A DNA stretch of 56,541 nucleotides. Source: an uncultured Saprospiraceae bacterium. GTDB taxonomy: Bacteria; Bacteroidota; Bacteroidia; Chitinophagales; Saprospiraceae. The stretch is taken from assembly GCA_938045585.1 (NCBI GenBank), contig CALIAU010000035.1, positions 1 to 56,541 of the forward strand. The letters are read 5' to 3'. Both the position numbers and the translations under genes were made by a program. Positions 8,676 to 18,470 of this stretch are shown here, piece by piece. Numbering within the stretch: the first letter of the stretch is position 1; each line of letters begins with the position of its first letter. The notes beneath the pieces are model-generated. The model was not told the DNA's origin. It did not search any database and saw only the letters and a program-made list of their open reading frames with translations.

Positions 8676-9100
8676 TCCGTAGAGCGCGCTAACAAATATT
8701 CGAGCGCCATTTTATATCCATCTAGGCCCTTGCCTATGACATGGTAAATACATACATCTTTTAAATAGGAGAACTGTCTAAACTCTTCCCGCTTTGTAAT
8801 GTCAGATATATGGACTTCAACTGCGGCAGCTGGGACTGCTTTGATTGCATCCGCCAGAGCTATAGAAGTATGCGAATATCCCCCTGCATTAAGTATTATA
8901 CCATCACAATCAAATCCATACGCATGGATCTGATCTATGAGTGCACCCTCATGATTAGATTGATATGAAATAATCTCATGTTCGGAAAATTCCTTACGCA
9001 GGTCTTCCATATAACTATCTAGTGAAACGGTACCGTAAATCTCAGGCTCACGCTTACCTACAAGGTTTAAATTAGGTCCGTTTAAGATGAGTATCTGCAT
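8672..9100 (-). CDS. aroQ: 3-dehydroquinate dehydratase, type II
   Basis: Shikimate-pathway enzyme converting 3-dehydroquinate to 3-dehydroshikimate. The 142-residue length suits the dodecameric type II class. The N-terminus MQILILNGPNLNLVGKREPE carries the family signature with catalytic Arg17 and Tyr22. The SNHEGALID and VEVHISDITKREEFR segments supply substrate-binding Asn and catalytic His residues. It lies 29 bp after recQ on the same strand, so it is probably co-transcribed with it. Its stop codon overlaps the convergent propeller gene stop through a shared TTAA. Confidence 0.95.
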   Translation of the reverse strand: MQILILNGPNLNLVGKREPEIYGTVSLDSYMEDLRKEFSEHEIISYQSNHEGALIDQIHAYGFDCDGIILNAGGYSHTSIALADAIKAVPAAAVEVHISDITKREEFRQFSYLKDVCIYHVIGKGLDGYKMALEYLLARSTD

Positions 9101-9129
9101 GGCTGCTGCTTAGTGTATGGTAGCTAATC

Positions 9130-11334
9130 TTAATTGGCTCTGTCAGAAATATATTTGATACGTACAAGCTTAATCTCTTCCAAAGAAATATCATCTTCTT
9201 GCAAACTACTGTAGGCAGTTTCCAATGATTCAGATTCTGCGTCGTCGAAATAATCTACTATATCATCTACCACTTCTTCATCCAGATTTTCGTCTAGATA
9301 ATAGCCAATATCTAATTTAGTGCCAGAGTTTACTATCATCGTCATTTCTTGCAAAAGGTCGTCCATATCTGCATGCACATTCTCCGCAATATCCTCTAAT
9401 GATAATTTCCTATCCACACCCTGTATGATCGTAACTTTAGATTTAGACTTGTTCGCTAACTGCTTAAGTACAAAGTCATCTGGACGTTCTATATTATTTT
9501 CCTCTACATACTGATTGATAAGATCAACGAAGGCCTTACCATAGCGTTGCGCCTTACTCTTACTTACACCAGAAATATTCTCTAGATCACCTAAGGTAAT
9601 TGGATAATAGGTTGCCATATCTATAAGTGATGGCTCCATAAATACAATCCATGGTTGTATCTTCAACTTGGCTGCTTCTGACTTACGCAGATCCTTAAGC
9701 ATTTGTAATAGGGTTGCATCTAAAGCAACTCCACCATTTACATTCGTCACTACCGCTTCATCTTCCTCTTCTTTATTAAAGTCTCTATTGAGCGGGATAA
9801 GTACCTCGTATTGCTTTTTCAAAAAGGCTTTCCCTTTTTCACTTAACTTGATAAGACCATACTGCTCTATTTCTTTAAAAGAAAAATCTTGCAGAATACT
9901 TTGGCGTAATACAGAATGCCAGAATAGGTCATCTTTCTCACTACCCTGTCCAAAGAGAGGCTCATCCACAAACTTGTAGTCTTTCATCTCTTTCGTTTGC
10001 TTTCCAGTGATAAAATCTACGAGGGTCTTGATACCAAATTTTTCATTTACCTTATCTATAGACTTGAGCGCAAGAAGCATCTCTTTTTCTATGCTGATAA
10101 GTTCTTTAGGATGCTTACAATTATCGCACATCTTATTGCAATTCGCAGAATCGAAATGTTCTCCGAAGTAATGCAGTAAGAACTGCCTTCTACACGAACT
10201 CGTTTCTGAGTACGCAACAATTTCATCTAAAAGCTGTGCTCCTAATTCACGTTCAGCAACTGGCTTGTCTCTGAGAAATTTCTCTAAACGTAATACATCT
10301 TTATAGTCATAAAAAGCCAGACATTTTCCTTCCAAGCCATCTCTACCTCCTCTCCCTGTCTCTTGGTAGTAATTTTCTATACTCTTTGGGATATCGTAGT
10401 GGATAACAAATCGTACATCCGGCTTATCTATCCCCATTCCAAAGGCTATTGTTGCCACTATAACATCTACATTCTCCATAAGGAAATCATCCTGTGCCTT
10501 CGTACGCACCTTTGCATCTAATCCTGCATGGTAAGGCGCAGCGTTTATTCCATTTACAGAGAGCACCTTGGCAATTTCTTCGGTTGTCTTTCTCGCTTGC
10601 ACATAAATAATCCCAGACTGCCCTTTTATTTTCTTGATGTACTGTACAATTTCTTTAAAGGTCTGCTCCTTATTTCTCTTAGGGCGCATTTCATAATGCA
10701 GGTTATCCCTATTAAAAGATGAGACAAAAATATTTGCATTGTCCATCTCTAGATTCTTGACAATGTCAGACTGGACCTTCGGTGTAGCAGTTGCTGTCAA
10801 GGCAATGATAGGAATCTCAGGATTGATCATACTTATCATCTCTCGTATCCGTCTGTACTCAGGTCTAAAATCATGCCCCCACTCTGAGATACAATGCGCT
10901 TCATCCACCGCTACAAATGAAATATTGTGCTCTTTGAAAAAGGCAAGGTTTTCTTCCTTGGTTAGCGTCTCGGGTGCAACGAACACAGTCTTACATACAC
11001 CATCAGAAATAGCCTGCTTTACTCGCTTCACCTGTCCCTTATTGAGAGACGAATTTAGAAAGTGTGTGATATCATCATTAGAGGCATGACTCCGCATAGA
11101 GTCCACCTGATTTTTCATCAAAGCAATCAAAGGCGAAATAACAATTGCTGTCCCCGGCATGAGGAGTGCAGGAAATTGGTAACACATAGATTTACCACCC
11201 CCAGTAGGCATAATTACAAAGGTATTCTTCCCTTGCAAAACACTTTGTATCACTTTTTCTTGTTCCGCTTTAAATTCATTAAAGCCAAACATCTCCTTCA
11301 GTTTTTCGTGAAGGACTTCAGATGTCATTGTCAT
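9130..11334 (-). CDS. recQ: ATP-dependent DNA helicase RecQ
   Basis: 3'-5' DNA helicase of the RecF recombination and fork-repair pathways. The 734-residue protein shows Walker A in MPTGGGKSMCYQFPAL (GGGKS at 45-49), the DEAH box in VAVDEAHCISEWGHDFR, and motif VI in YYQETGRGGRDG. The RecQ-Ct zinc cysteines follow in SSCRRQF and CNKMCDNC, then a winged-helix region and an HRDC domain near residues 540-620. The acidic C-terminal tail is longer than in E. coli RecQ (about 610 residues), as is common in Bacteroidota. Start could be the first ATG or the one two codons later. Likely operon with aroQ. Confidence 0.95.
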   Translation of the reverse strand: MTMTSEVLHEKLKEMFGFNEFKAEQEKVIQSVLQGKNTFVIMPTGGGKSMCYQFPALLMPGTAIVISPLIALMKNQVDSMRSHASNDDITHFLNSSLNKGQVKRVKQAISDGVCKTVFVAPETLTKEENLAFFKEHNISFVAVDEAHCISEWGHDFRPEYRRIREMISMINPEIPIIALTATATPKVQSDIVKNLEMDNANIFVSSFNRDNLHYEMRPKRNKEQTFKEIVQYIKKIKGQSGIIYVQARKTTEEIAKVLSVNGINAAPYHAGLDAKVRTKAQDDFLMENVDVIVATIAFGMGIDKPDVRFVIHYDIPKSIENYYQETGRGGRDGLEGKCLAFYDYKDVLRLEKFLRDKPVAERELGAQLLDEIVAYSETSSCRRQFLLHYFGEHFDSANCNKMCDNCKHPKELISIEKEMLLALKSIDKVNEKFGIKTLVDFITGKQTKEMKDYKFVDEPLFGQGSEKDDLFWHSVLRQSILQDFSFKEIEQYGLIKLSEKGKAFLKKQYEVLIPLNRDFNKEEEDEAVVTNVNGGVALDATLLQMLKDLRKSEAAKLKIQPWIVFMEPSLIDMATYYPITLGDLENISGVSKSKAQRYGKAFVDLINQYVEENNIERPDDFVLKQLANKSKSKVTIIQGVDRKLSLEDIAENVHADMDDLLQEMTMIVNSGTKLDIGYYLDENLDEEVVDDIVDYFDDAESESLETAYSSLQEDDISLEEIKLVRIKYISDRAN

Positions 11335-11555
11335 AAGTCGTTTAAGTTCTGTGTAATTTCTAATCTTCTATTCTAATCAAATAATGTGGGTGTTGACAAA
11401 GAAGACTGCTTTTCATACAGCTTTCGAAAATACAAAATATTCCAACGGAATGCTATATAAAAACGTTCTTTTAAACGCTTTTATTACTATTTAACGGGGG
11501 AAAGAAAAAAGACTGACATTACTAATCCAAAACACTGAATATCAATGAATTAGAC

Positions 11556-13178
11556 CTAGTCTTCTTCTATGAAAACGCCTGTAAATCTAGGCTGAAAGCT
11601 ATTTGCATCTGCCATTCCCATATATTCGCCCCATCCACGGGGATACGATTCTGGACTCAGTAAACTTCCTTCAGCGATATACGGATATAATTTATAGTAG
11701 GATTTGGAGATATGCTGGTCTATCCTTTGGTAAATATGCATCCTATTTATCTTGTCAAGATCACTAATTCCAGAGGCAGCCATGAGTTCCACAAAGGCCT
11801 TTACTGTTTCCTTCTGATAATTTGCAACACGGTGTTTTTTATCCGTAACATCTATTCCATTATACAATTCCGGCTTGTGTGAAGCGACTCCTGTGGGACA
11901 GGTATTCTTATTACATTCCAGGGCTTGGATACATCCCACAGCCATCATCATAGCACGTGCAGAACTACACACATCTGCTCCTAAGGCAACCGCTCTGAAA
12001 ATATCAAAACCAGAAACTATTTTACCCGTTGCATTCAAGATTATTTCTTTTTTAAGATTGAAACCTACCAATGCATTGTACACAAATGCCAAACCTTCTT
12101 TGAAGGGTGTTCCCACCGAATTACTAAACTCCACGGGTGCAGCTCCTGTACCTCCTTCTCCCCCATCAATAGATATAAAGTCAGGCAGAATTTGTGTTTC
12201 TACCATGGCCTTACAAATCGCTAAAAATTCACTCCTATGGCCAAGACATAATTTAAATCCCACTGGCTTTCCTCCAGATAATTCTCTACACTCTTTTACA
12301 AAATTCAACAAGCCCTTAGGCGTATTAAAGGCTTTATGGTAGGGAGGCGAATTTACATCCTTATAGGGCTCTATATTTCTAATCTTGGCAATCTCTGGTG
12401 TTGCTTTCTTAGCAGGCAGAATGCCTCCATGTCCAGGCTTTGCCCCCTGCGATAATTTGATCTCAATCATTTTCACATTATCCGCAGCAGTACGCTGTCT
12501 AAATAAATCTGGATCAAAATTTCCATCCTTGGTCCGACAACCAAAATATCCTGTCCCTATCTGATAAATTAGGTCTCCATTAAATTCATCATGGTATGGA
12601 GAGATACCTCCTTCACCCGTATTGTGTGCAAAGTTTCCAATCGATGCGCCACCATTCATAGCCATCACCGCCGTTTTACTCAATGACCCAAAGCTCATAG
12701 CAGATATGTTCAATACACTGGAACTATACGGCTGCGTACAATCCTTCCCTCCAATCATCACACGTGGACTCATATCCATATCATGTGCATCTACCGGAAC
12801 GATACTATGATTCATCCATTCGTAGCCCTCTTGATATACATTTTCCTGGGTTCCAAAAGGCTCCGTATCCGTCACTGACTTTGCACGCTGATAGACAATG
12901 TTTCTCTTTATTCTGGAAAAGGGTCTTCCGTCCGTATCTGGTTCTACAAAATATTGATACATCTTAGGCCGCAACCATTCTGCAATAAACCGAGTCCTTC
13001 CTACTATGGGGAAGTTGCGCACAATCGCACTTTTTTTCTGAAAGGCATCATACAATCCCAACAATAAAATAGGAGCTAATCCCAGCAAGACCCATATAAA
13101 TTTAGTAGACACCATTGCTGCTAATCCACCTAAAATCAGGACAGCTAAGACCGTAAAAATTAGAAACGCTTTTCTCAT
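11556..13178 (-). CDS. FMN-binding glutamate synthase family protein
   Basis: Membrane-anchored relative (540 residues) of the synthase domain of the GOGAT large subunit. One or two hydrophobic segments lie in residues 1-40. The FMN/2-oxoglutarate barrel follows, with SIDGGEGGTGAAPVEFSNS and a C-x5-C-x4-C cluster in GCIQALECNKNTCPTGVA that matches the 3Fe-4S ligands of glutamate synthase. It lacks the glutaminase domain, so its ammonia donor and true reaction are unknown. The open frame continues upstream to 13334 through a structured repeat, but the hydrophobic start MRKAFLIFTVLAVLILGG at 13178 is typical, and the extension is repeat sequence. Confidence 0.88.
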   Translation of the reverse strand: MRKAFLIFTVLAVLILGGLAAMVSTKFIWVLLGLAPILLLGLYDAFQKKSAIVRNFPIVGRTRFIAEWLRPKMYQYFVEPDTDGRPFSRIKRNIVYQRAKSVTDTEPFGTQENVYQEGYEWMNHSIVPVDAHDMDMSPRVMIGGKDCTQPYSSSVLNISAMSFGSLSKTAVMAMNGGASIGNFAHNTGEGGISPYHDEFNGDLIYQIGTGYFGCRTKDGNFDPDLFRQRTAADNVKMIEIKLSQGAKPGHGGILPAKKATPEIAKIRNIEPYKDVNSPPYHKAFNTPKGLLNFVKECRELSGGKPVGFKLCLGHRSEFLAICKAMVETQILPDFISIDGGEGGTGAAPVEFSNSVGTPFKEGLAFVYNALVGFNLKKEIILNATGKIVSGFDIFRAVALGADVCSSARAMMMAVGCIQALECNKNTCPTGVASHKPELYNGIDVTDKKHRVANYQKETVKAFVELMAASGISDLDKINRMHIYQRIDQHISKSYYKLYPYIAEGSLLSPESYPRGWGEYMGMADANSFQPRFTGVFIEED

Positions 13179-13230
13179 AGTACTAATATAAAGAAATGCT
13201 AGCTTTTTGCTTGTGATCTTTATTTTTATT

Positions 13231-13339
13231 GGGCGTGCCCTACTTCTGTTTACAACAGAAGCAGGTCGGAGAGCTCCATACTTCGGCCCAGCATACTGGG
13301 CTGAGTGCAGGCACTCATATTCCGCATTCCTCACGCGGG
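13231..13339 (+). repeat. Structured intergenic element, copy 4 (shortest)
   Basis: Starts GGGCGTGCCC and ends TCACGCGGG. GCGTG (13233-13237) pairs with CACGC (13332-13336). Inside are three perfect hairpins: CTTCTGTT/AACAGAAG, GCCCAG/CTGGGC and GAGTGC/GCACTC. The core is more diverged than in the other copies (AGGTCGG, AGCTCC, TTCCGCATTCC). It sits between two divergent genes, so unlike the other copies it does not follow a co-oriented stop codon. It creates false N-terminal extensions of both neighbouring ORFs. Confidence 0.7.
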
Positions 13340-13404
13340 CATTAACTTTAGATTTACAATACCACTCAACGATATATATTATATTGCAAGTAGAATCCTT
13401 ATCT

Positions 13405-14763
13405 ATGGAAAAACCTATTCCAAGTGTTTCTTTGCTTAGTAGCCTTCTGAATGCAAAAAAATTATATAATAATCCTATTCAAACGATTGAGGACCATTTG
13501 AAGGACTTTGAAACAGATAGTTTTAGAACCTACATGGGAGCCAAGCGCAACATTCTCATAAGTCAGAATAACAAGCTAGCCAAACATGTTTTACAAAAGA
13601 ATCATAAGAACTATCACAAATCAGAAATACAGTCTGAAATTCTAGCTAGATTTCTTGGCAAAGGATTACTCACCATTAATGGAAGCCATTGGTTAAAGCA
13701 ACGCAGACTTATTCAACCCGGATTCCACAAGGCAAATCTAGAATCCTTCCTAAAAATCATGCACCTCGAAATAAAAAATGGGATCGAAGGTCTTGCTACA
13801 CGCTATCAAAAGGAGAAATTCACCATAGATCTAAATCATGAAATGGCCACTCTGACGATGAATGTAGTTTCTCGTGCCCTATTTAGCACTCAGGTGGATC
13901 AGGTCGAAATACAGTTTATCGGTAAATCTATTGATCAGCTACAATTAGCTCTTTCTAAAGATCTACGTCTACCTATGTTTGGATGGTGGCGACATCTCGT
14001 AGGGGAAGAACGTGCAAACAATAAGATTGCAAACAAACTGTACGCCCTCATTAAGAAAAAAATAGATTACAGAAAACAAAATAAAGAAGTGCAGGGAGAC
14101 TTACTCGATATGCTGCTACAAGTTCGCTATGAAGAGTCCGGTGAGGGCATGTCAGATCAGCAACTGCTAGATGAGATTCTTGTCTTATACGCTGCTGGTT
14201 ATGAAACAACGGCCAATGCGCTTGCATGGACTTTCAAATTACTCTGCGAACATCCTGAACATCACGAGGCATTACAGAAAGAAGTTGATTCTACGGATTT
14301 CTCTGAGGGTTTACGCATGGAGACTCTTTTTAGTTTACCCATGACTGCTAAGGTGAGCGCAGAGTCCTTACGATTGTTTCCTCCAATATGGATCATAGAT
14401 AGAGTAGCATTAGACGAGGATGAAATTGATGGCATCCGTATCCACAAAGGAGACATCATAAACATCTACATCTTGGGTCTACATCGATCTGAGAAACACT
14501 GGAAAAATCCCTTGGAATTTAATCCAGACAGATTTGAAAGTGACACACATATGAAAACAGATTTCACCTATCTTCCCTTTGGAGGTGGACCTAGACTCTG
14601 TATAGGATATCAGTTTGCGAAACTAGAAATAAACCTTACTCTACATTATATGCTGAAACACTATAAACTAAGACTGGATCCTAAACAAACTGTTCTGCTC
14701 AAACCCTTACTGACACTAAAGCCCAAAGCAGGCATTCGGATGATTCTAGAAAAACGCTCTTGA
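13405..14763 (+). CDS. Cytochrome P450
   Basis: Heme-thiolate monooxygenase (452 residues). The I-helix oxygen-activation motif is AAGYETTANA, the K-helix ExxR is in SAESLRLFPP, and the heme-binding loop FGGGPRLCIG carries the axial Cys at about 399. There is no reductase domain and no ferredoxin gene nearby, so redox partners must be encoded elsewhere. Sequence style resembles bacterial CYP102/CYP4-like fatty-acid hydroxylases, but the substrate cannot be told. The open frame begins at 13207 inside the structured repeat; the ATG at 13405 gives the normal family N-terminus (MEKPIPSVSLLSSL). Followed 66 bp later by the Xer recombinase. Confidence 0.95.
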   Translation: MEKPIPSVSLLSSLLNAKKLYNNPIQTIEDHLKDFETDSFRTYMGAKRNILISQNNKLAKHVLQKNHKNYHKSEIQSEILARFLGKGLLTINGSHWLKQRRLIQPGFHKANLESFLKIMHLEIKNGIEGLATRYQKEKFTIDLNHEMATLTMNVVSRALFSTQVDQVEIQFIGKSIDQLQLALSKDLRLPMFGWWRHLVGEERANNKIANKLYALIKKKIDYRKQNKEVQGDLLDMLLQVRYEESGEGMSDQQLLDEILVLYAAGYETTANALAWTFKLLCEHPEHHEALQKEVDSTDFSEGLRMETLFSLPMTAKVSAESLRLFPPIWIIDRVALDEDEIDGIRIHKGDIINIYILGLHRSEKHWKNPLEFNPDRFESDTHMKTDFTYLPFGGGPRLCIGYQFAKLEINLTLHYMLKHYKLRLDPKQTVLLKPLLTLKPKAGIRMILEKRS

Positions 14764-14829
14764 GAATAGCTTTCACAAACATATTATAATTATTTATAAT
14801 ATATTTACAGCATGATTTGGAGGAGTTTA

Positions 14830-15729
14830 ATGAAAGGGTTTGCCGATTATCTGCGTCTTGAACGTTCGTTATCATCGAACTCCATAGAGGCGTATACAAA
14901 TGATATTTTGAAACTACACCAGTTCCTCCTACTAAACAACTTGGATACCAAGCCTGAAGAAGTCAGCTATGATCTGCTGCAGGAATTTATACTGTATATA
15001 AACAAACTCGGATTAAACGACAGATCCCAGGCAAGAATAATTTCTGGGATTAAGGCCTTTTACAAATTCCTATTGATGGAAGATCTTATTAAAGATAGTC
15101 CGGCTGCCATGTTGGAGGGTCCTAAACTGCAAAGAAAAATTCCTGATGTATTGTCTATAGACGAAATGCAAGAAGTACTCCTTGCCATCGATATGTCTAG
15201 CCCACATGCACAGCGCAACAGAGCCATACTAGAAACTCTCTATGCCTGTGGTCTACGTGTGAGTGAATTGACTAATCTTAAACTTTCTAACTTTTTTCAT
15301 GAGCAGGGATATATTAAAGTCATAGGGAAAAACGATAAAGAAAGAATTATACCCATCGCAGAAGAGGCAATTAAACACATTCGTCTTTACCTAGAATCGG
15401 ATAGAAGACATATTGCAATCCAAAAGGGTTTTGAAGATTTTATCTTTCTGAATAGAAGAGGGAAATCTCTTACACGGGTAATGATATTTACTCTGGTGAA
15501 AAAATTTGTTGCAGCTGCAGGGATTAAGAAAACAGTAAGTCCACACACCTTCAGACATTCTTTTGCAACGCACCTGGTAGAAGGAGGCGCCGACCTACGT
15601 GCCGTTCAAGAAATGCTAGGACATGAGTCCATTACAACTACAGAAATTTACACCCATTTAGATAAGAAATTCCTGAAGGAAACCATTCTTCTCTACCATC
15701 CTAGTAACAAGGTCTTAGATAAGACCTAA
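14830..15729 (+). CDS. xerD: Site-specific tyrosine recombinase XerD/XerC-like
   Basis: Chromosome-dimer-resolution recombinase acting at dif sites (299 residues). The N-terminal core-binding domain spans about residues 1-90. The catalytic residues are present: Arg in YACGLRVSELTNL, HTFRHSFATHL (HxxR), LGHES, and the nucleophile Tyr in TEIYTHLDKK. The single-gene arrangement in many Bacteroidota makes XerD the more usual name, but XerC cannot be excluded. Start at 14830 is supported by GGAGG at 14819-14823, six nt upstream, one of the few clear Shine-Dalgarno sites in this window. An ATG at 14812 is the alternative. Confidence 0.9.
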   Translation: MKGFADYLRLERSLSSNSIEAYTNDILKLHQFLLLNNLDTKPEEVSYDLLQEFILYINKLGLNDRSQARIISGIKAFYKFLLMEDLIKDSPAAMLEGPKLQRKIPDVLSIDEMQEVLLAIDMSSPHAQRNRAILETLYACGLRVSELTNLKLSNFFHEQGYIKVIGKNDKERIIPIAEEAIKHIRLYLESDRRHIAIQKGFEDFIFLNRRGKSLTRVMIFTLVKKFVAAAGIKKTVSPHTFRHSFATHLVEGGADLRAVQEMLGHESITTTEIYTHLDKKFLKETILLYHPSNKVLDKT

Positions 15730-15861
15730 GAGCTCTTTCGCTCTCAGAAACTACTCGGCCAATAATTCATGCCATTTAGTACCTGAGTCCGCTCCTAATG
15801 AAACTACTCAACAGAATATTTTCTTAATTTTACAGTTATAATATCTGCTTTAGCAATTTAC

Positions 15862-17454
15862 ATGACAGCAATATATCGGCCCATAGTTTTATTATGTTTT
15901 GCTACTTTGCTAATCCTAGCATGTGCTAAGCCTATTAATCCATCTGGTGGACCGCGTGATGAACAGGCACCACAGCTAGACAGCCTAAAATCGGATGCAA
16001 ATTACAAAACAAATTTCAGCGGCTCCAAAATCAAATTGATCTTTGACGAGTATATTGCTATAAGCAACACGAGCAAGGAGGTTGTTATTTCGCCCCCCAC
16101 CCTATATTTCCCAAAATTCAATCAACTCGGTAAAGAATTAGTAATAGAGTTTGATGAACGGGAGGTCCTCAAAGAAGATGCAACGTATCAAATTAATTTT
16201 GGAAATTCCATTAAGGATTTAAATGAAAGTAATAAGCTTGAAAATTTCTCTTATGTATTTTCAACAGGTGACAAAATAGATTCTCTCAGTGTTTCAGGCC
16301 GGGTTATTGATGACTTCACAGGAGAACCTGAAAAAGAAATACTAGTAATGCTCTATGATAATCTAGATGATTCTATAGTTTACAAGGAGCGCCCCTTATA
16401 CTTTACACGAACGGATGATCAAGGAAATTTCCAATTAAATAACCTGCGTGCTGATACGTTTAAAATTTTCGGACTGGGAGATGCAAACGTAAATTACTTT
16501 TATGATAATCCTTCTGAAAAAATAGCATATCTGGATTCGACACTCATATTGCCCTTAGCGGATTCTTTAGAAATAATTTTGTCTGCATTTACAGAACAAA
16601 GAGAGCCGACAATTAACAGCATTGATGCAAAAATTCCTGGGCTCATAAAAGCAGTTGTAAACATTCCCGATCAAGACATTCCTTTCACCTTATCAAATCC
16701 AGATCTTGAAACTGCTCAATTCGTGTGGAATGATAGTTTATATATTTATTACCAACCCATCCCAGATTCTTCTTTCTTCCTATTCACAGAACTAGACACC
16801 TTTAAGGTAGCCTCCAGAAAAGCAAAAGAAAGAAAACTAAGATATGTTAGGACAGAGCCTAAAATAAATACTCCGGTATTCCCTAGTTCATCTATTCTTG
16901 TATCATTCAGCGAACCCATTACAAATTTTACAGACAGTCTTATTCAAATTAAGGATAGTATACAAAGCTACCCTGTCGACTATTCTATTTTAGATGGTAA
17001 GTTGCAGCTTAACATTGATCTTCCAGATTCCAGTATCTATGACTTAGAATTTTTACCCGGGGCAGTATCAAATTATAATCTTAGTTTAACAGACAGCCTT
17101 AGCTACACACTCAACGTTGGAAAAGCAGAGGATTTTGGAAATATCATTATCGAAGCGAGTAAACTGGTACTAAGTTATAGCTACGTCTTTAGACTGGAAT
17201 CAGGGAATGAGATCATTGCAGAGGAAACAATTAAAAATCTTAGTTCATCTACGATAACATTTGATAAACTTTCTGCCGGTGATTATACCCTCACAGTTAT
17301 TGAAGATAGAAATGGAAATGGAAGATGGGATCCTGGTAATTATGGCAAAAAAACAAAGAGCGAAAAGATTTCGAAAACAGTATTAGATAAACTAAGGCAG
17401 TCCTGGGATTTGAATATTGAATTTGATGGAACTACCTTTACAGATAAAAATTAA
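15862..17454 (+). CDS. Ig-like (Big_5) domain lipoprotein
   Basis: Envelope lipoprotein of 530 residues. The signal peptide ends in the lipobox LILACAKP, so Cys21 should be lipidated. Residues about 30-130 form an SbsA/Big_5 Ig-like domain (IKLIFDEYI, VVISPP, YQINFGNSIKDLN, FSYVFSTG), a widespread Bacteroidota architecture. Further beta-rich domains follow, including a carboxypeptidase-regulatory-like segment (SVSGRVIDDFTGEPEKEILV) and a C-terminal one (LSAGDYTLTVIEDRNGNG). No catalytic motif is seen. It ends 3 bp before lptB, so it is probably the first gene of an envelope operon. Confidence 0.85.
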   Translation: MTAIYRPIVLLCFATLLILACAKPINPSGGPRDEQAPQLDSLKSDANYKTNFSGSKIKLIFDEYIAISNTSKEVVISPPTLYFPKFNQLGKELVIEFDEREVLKEDATYQINFGNSIKDLNESNKLENFSYVFSTGDKIDSLSVSGRVIDDFTGEPEKEILVMLYDNLDDSIVYKERPLYFTRTDDQGNFQLNNLRADTFKIFGLGDANVNYFYDNPSEKIAYLDSTLILPLADSLEIILSAFTEQREPTINSIDAKIPGLIKAVVNIPDQDIPFTLSNPDLETAQFVWNDSLYIYYQPIPDSSFFLFTELDTFKVASRKAKERKLRYVRTEPKINTPVFPSSSILVSFSEPITNFTDSLIQIKDSIQSYPVDYSILDGKLQLNIDLPDSSIYDLEFLPGAVSNYNLSLTDSLSYTLNVGKAEDFGNIIIEASKLVLSYSYVFRLESGNEIIAEETIKNLSSSTITFDKLSAGDYTLTVIEDRNGNGRWDPGNYGKKTKSEKISKTVLDKLRQSWDLNIEFDGTTFTDKN

Positions 17455-17457
17455 CGC

Positions 17458-18228
17458 ATGCTATTAAAGGCAGAACATTTAGTGAAGAAATATGGTGCAC
17501 GTACCGTCGTCAATGATGTCAGCCTTCATGTAGAGCAGGGAGAGATTGTAGGACTATTAGGACCCAATGGTGCTGGAAAGACAACCACCTTTTATATGGT
17601 GGTAGGCTTTGTAAAACCAAATGGCGGTTCGGTATTTCTGGATAACAAAAACATAACAAAAGATGCCATGTACAAAAGAGCGCGACAGGGTATCGGATAT
17701 CTCCCTCAAGAACCTTCAGTTTTTAGAAAATTGAGCGTGGAAGATAATATTGATTCCATCTTAGAAATGACGCCTCTAAGTAAGTCTGAACGTAAAGCCA
17801 AACTGGAAGACTTACTCAGCGAATTCGGTCTAAGCAAGGTGCGTAAAAACACGGGAGATTCGCTATCAGGAGGAGAACGCCGACGTACAGAGATAGCACG
17901 CGCCTTAGCATCTAACCCCAGTTTCATATTACTTGATGAACCCTTCGCAGGAATAGATCCTATCGCCGTAGAAGATATACAGGCAATCGTTTCCAAACTG
18001 AAGGACAAAAATATAGGTATTCTTATTACGGATCATAATGTACAAGAAACACTGTCCATTACAGATCGTGCATATCTCATGTTTGAAGGTAAAATATTAC
18101 GATCGGGGACAGCAGAACAATTAGCCGAAGATGAGATAGTTCGTAAGGTCTACCTTGGACAGAATTTTGAGCTAAAGAAAAAGCAAACCACACAAGTAAT
18201 TCAAGAGGATAAAACAGATGCTGAATGA
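17458..18228 (+). CDS. lptB: Lipopolysaccharide export ATPase LptB
   Basis: ABC ATPase (256 residues) that powers LptFG extraction of LPS from the inner membrane. Walker A is [11 protein letters not shown], the signature [15 protein letters not shown], Walker [20 protein letters not shown], and the switch His is in [11 protein letters not shown]. The LptB-specific style (TTTFYMVVG and FAGIDPIAV) separates it from other ABC ATPases. It has a C-terminal tail of about 15 residues beyond the usual end. It is 3 bp after the Ig-like lipoprotein and overlaps the next small lipoprotein by 4 nt. LptF/G/A/C genes are not in this window. Confidence 0.95.
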   Translation: MLLKAEHLVKKYGARTVVNDVSLHVEQGEIVGLLGPNGAGKTTTFYMVVGFVKPNGGSVFLDNKNITKDAMYKRARQGIGYLPQEPSVFRKLSVEDNIDSILEMTPLSKSERKAKLEDLLSEFGLSKVRKNTGDSLSGGERRRTEIARALASNPSFILLDEPFAGIDPIAVEDIQAIVSKLKDKNIGILITDHNVQETLSITDRAYLMFEGKILRSGTAEQLAEDEIVRKVYLGQNFELKKKQTTQVIQEDKTDAE

Positions 18229-18470
18229 GGTTAATCTTAATTTGTATTTGCTCCGTGTTTTTTATCCATTGTGGAGAATTTGAAGTTTTAGACTATAACA
18301 AACAGGTACGCAAGAGTGCAGATTCCCTATATAGAATAGAAAGATCACAATACCAGAAAATATCAGATTCCATCTGCGACTTGAAGTTTGATGAATTCAG
18401 ACAGTTAGCTATTGATACGCTGAAGCAAAGTACTCTTGAAGAAATTGAAAAACTGATAAAGGAGCAATGA
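18225..18470 (+). CDS. Small lipoprotein coupled to lptB
   Basis: The 81-residue product has a signal peptide with lipobox-like FFIHCGE (Cys16), then a short, charged, helix-forming region rich in Lys, Asp and Glu ([20 protein letters not shown]). No known family is recognised. Its ATG overlaps the lptB stop (ATGA, 4 nt), and its own stop overlaps the next gene the same way, so the three are very probably translationally coupled. Its role is unknown; context points to the cell envelope. Confidence 0.75.
   Translation: MRLILICICSVFFIHCGEFEVLDYNKQVRKSADSLYRIERSQYQKISDSICDLKFDEFRQLAIDTLKQSTLEEIEKLIKEQ

Noticed and set aside
13207-13404. 66-residue N-terminal extension of the P450
   Set aside because: It is translated repeat sequence (copy 4); the normal P450 N-terminus begins at 13405.
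14830-15729. Integrative element marked by the tyrosine recombinase
   Set aside because: The recombinase is a housekeeping Xer protein of normal length, with no attachment-site repeats, tRNA or cargo genes around it.
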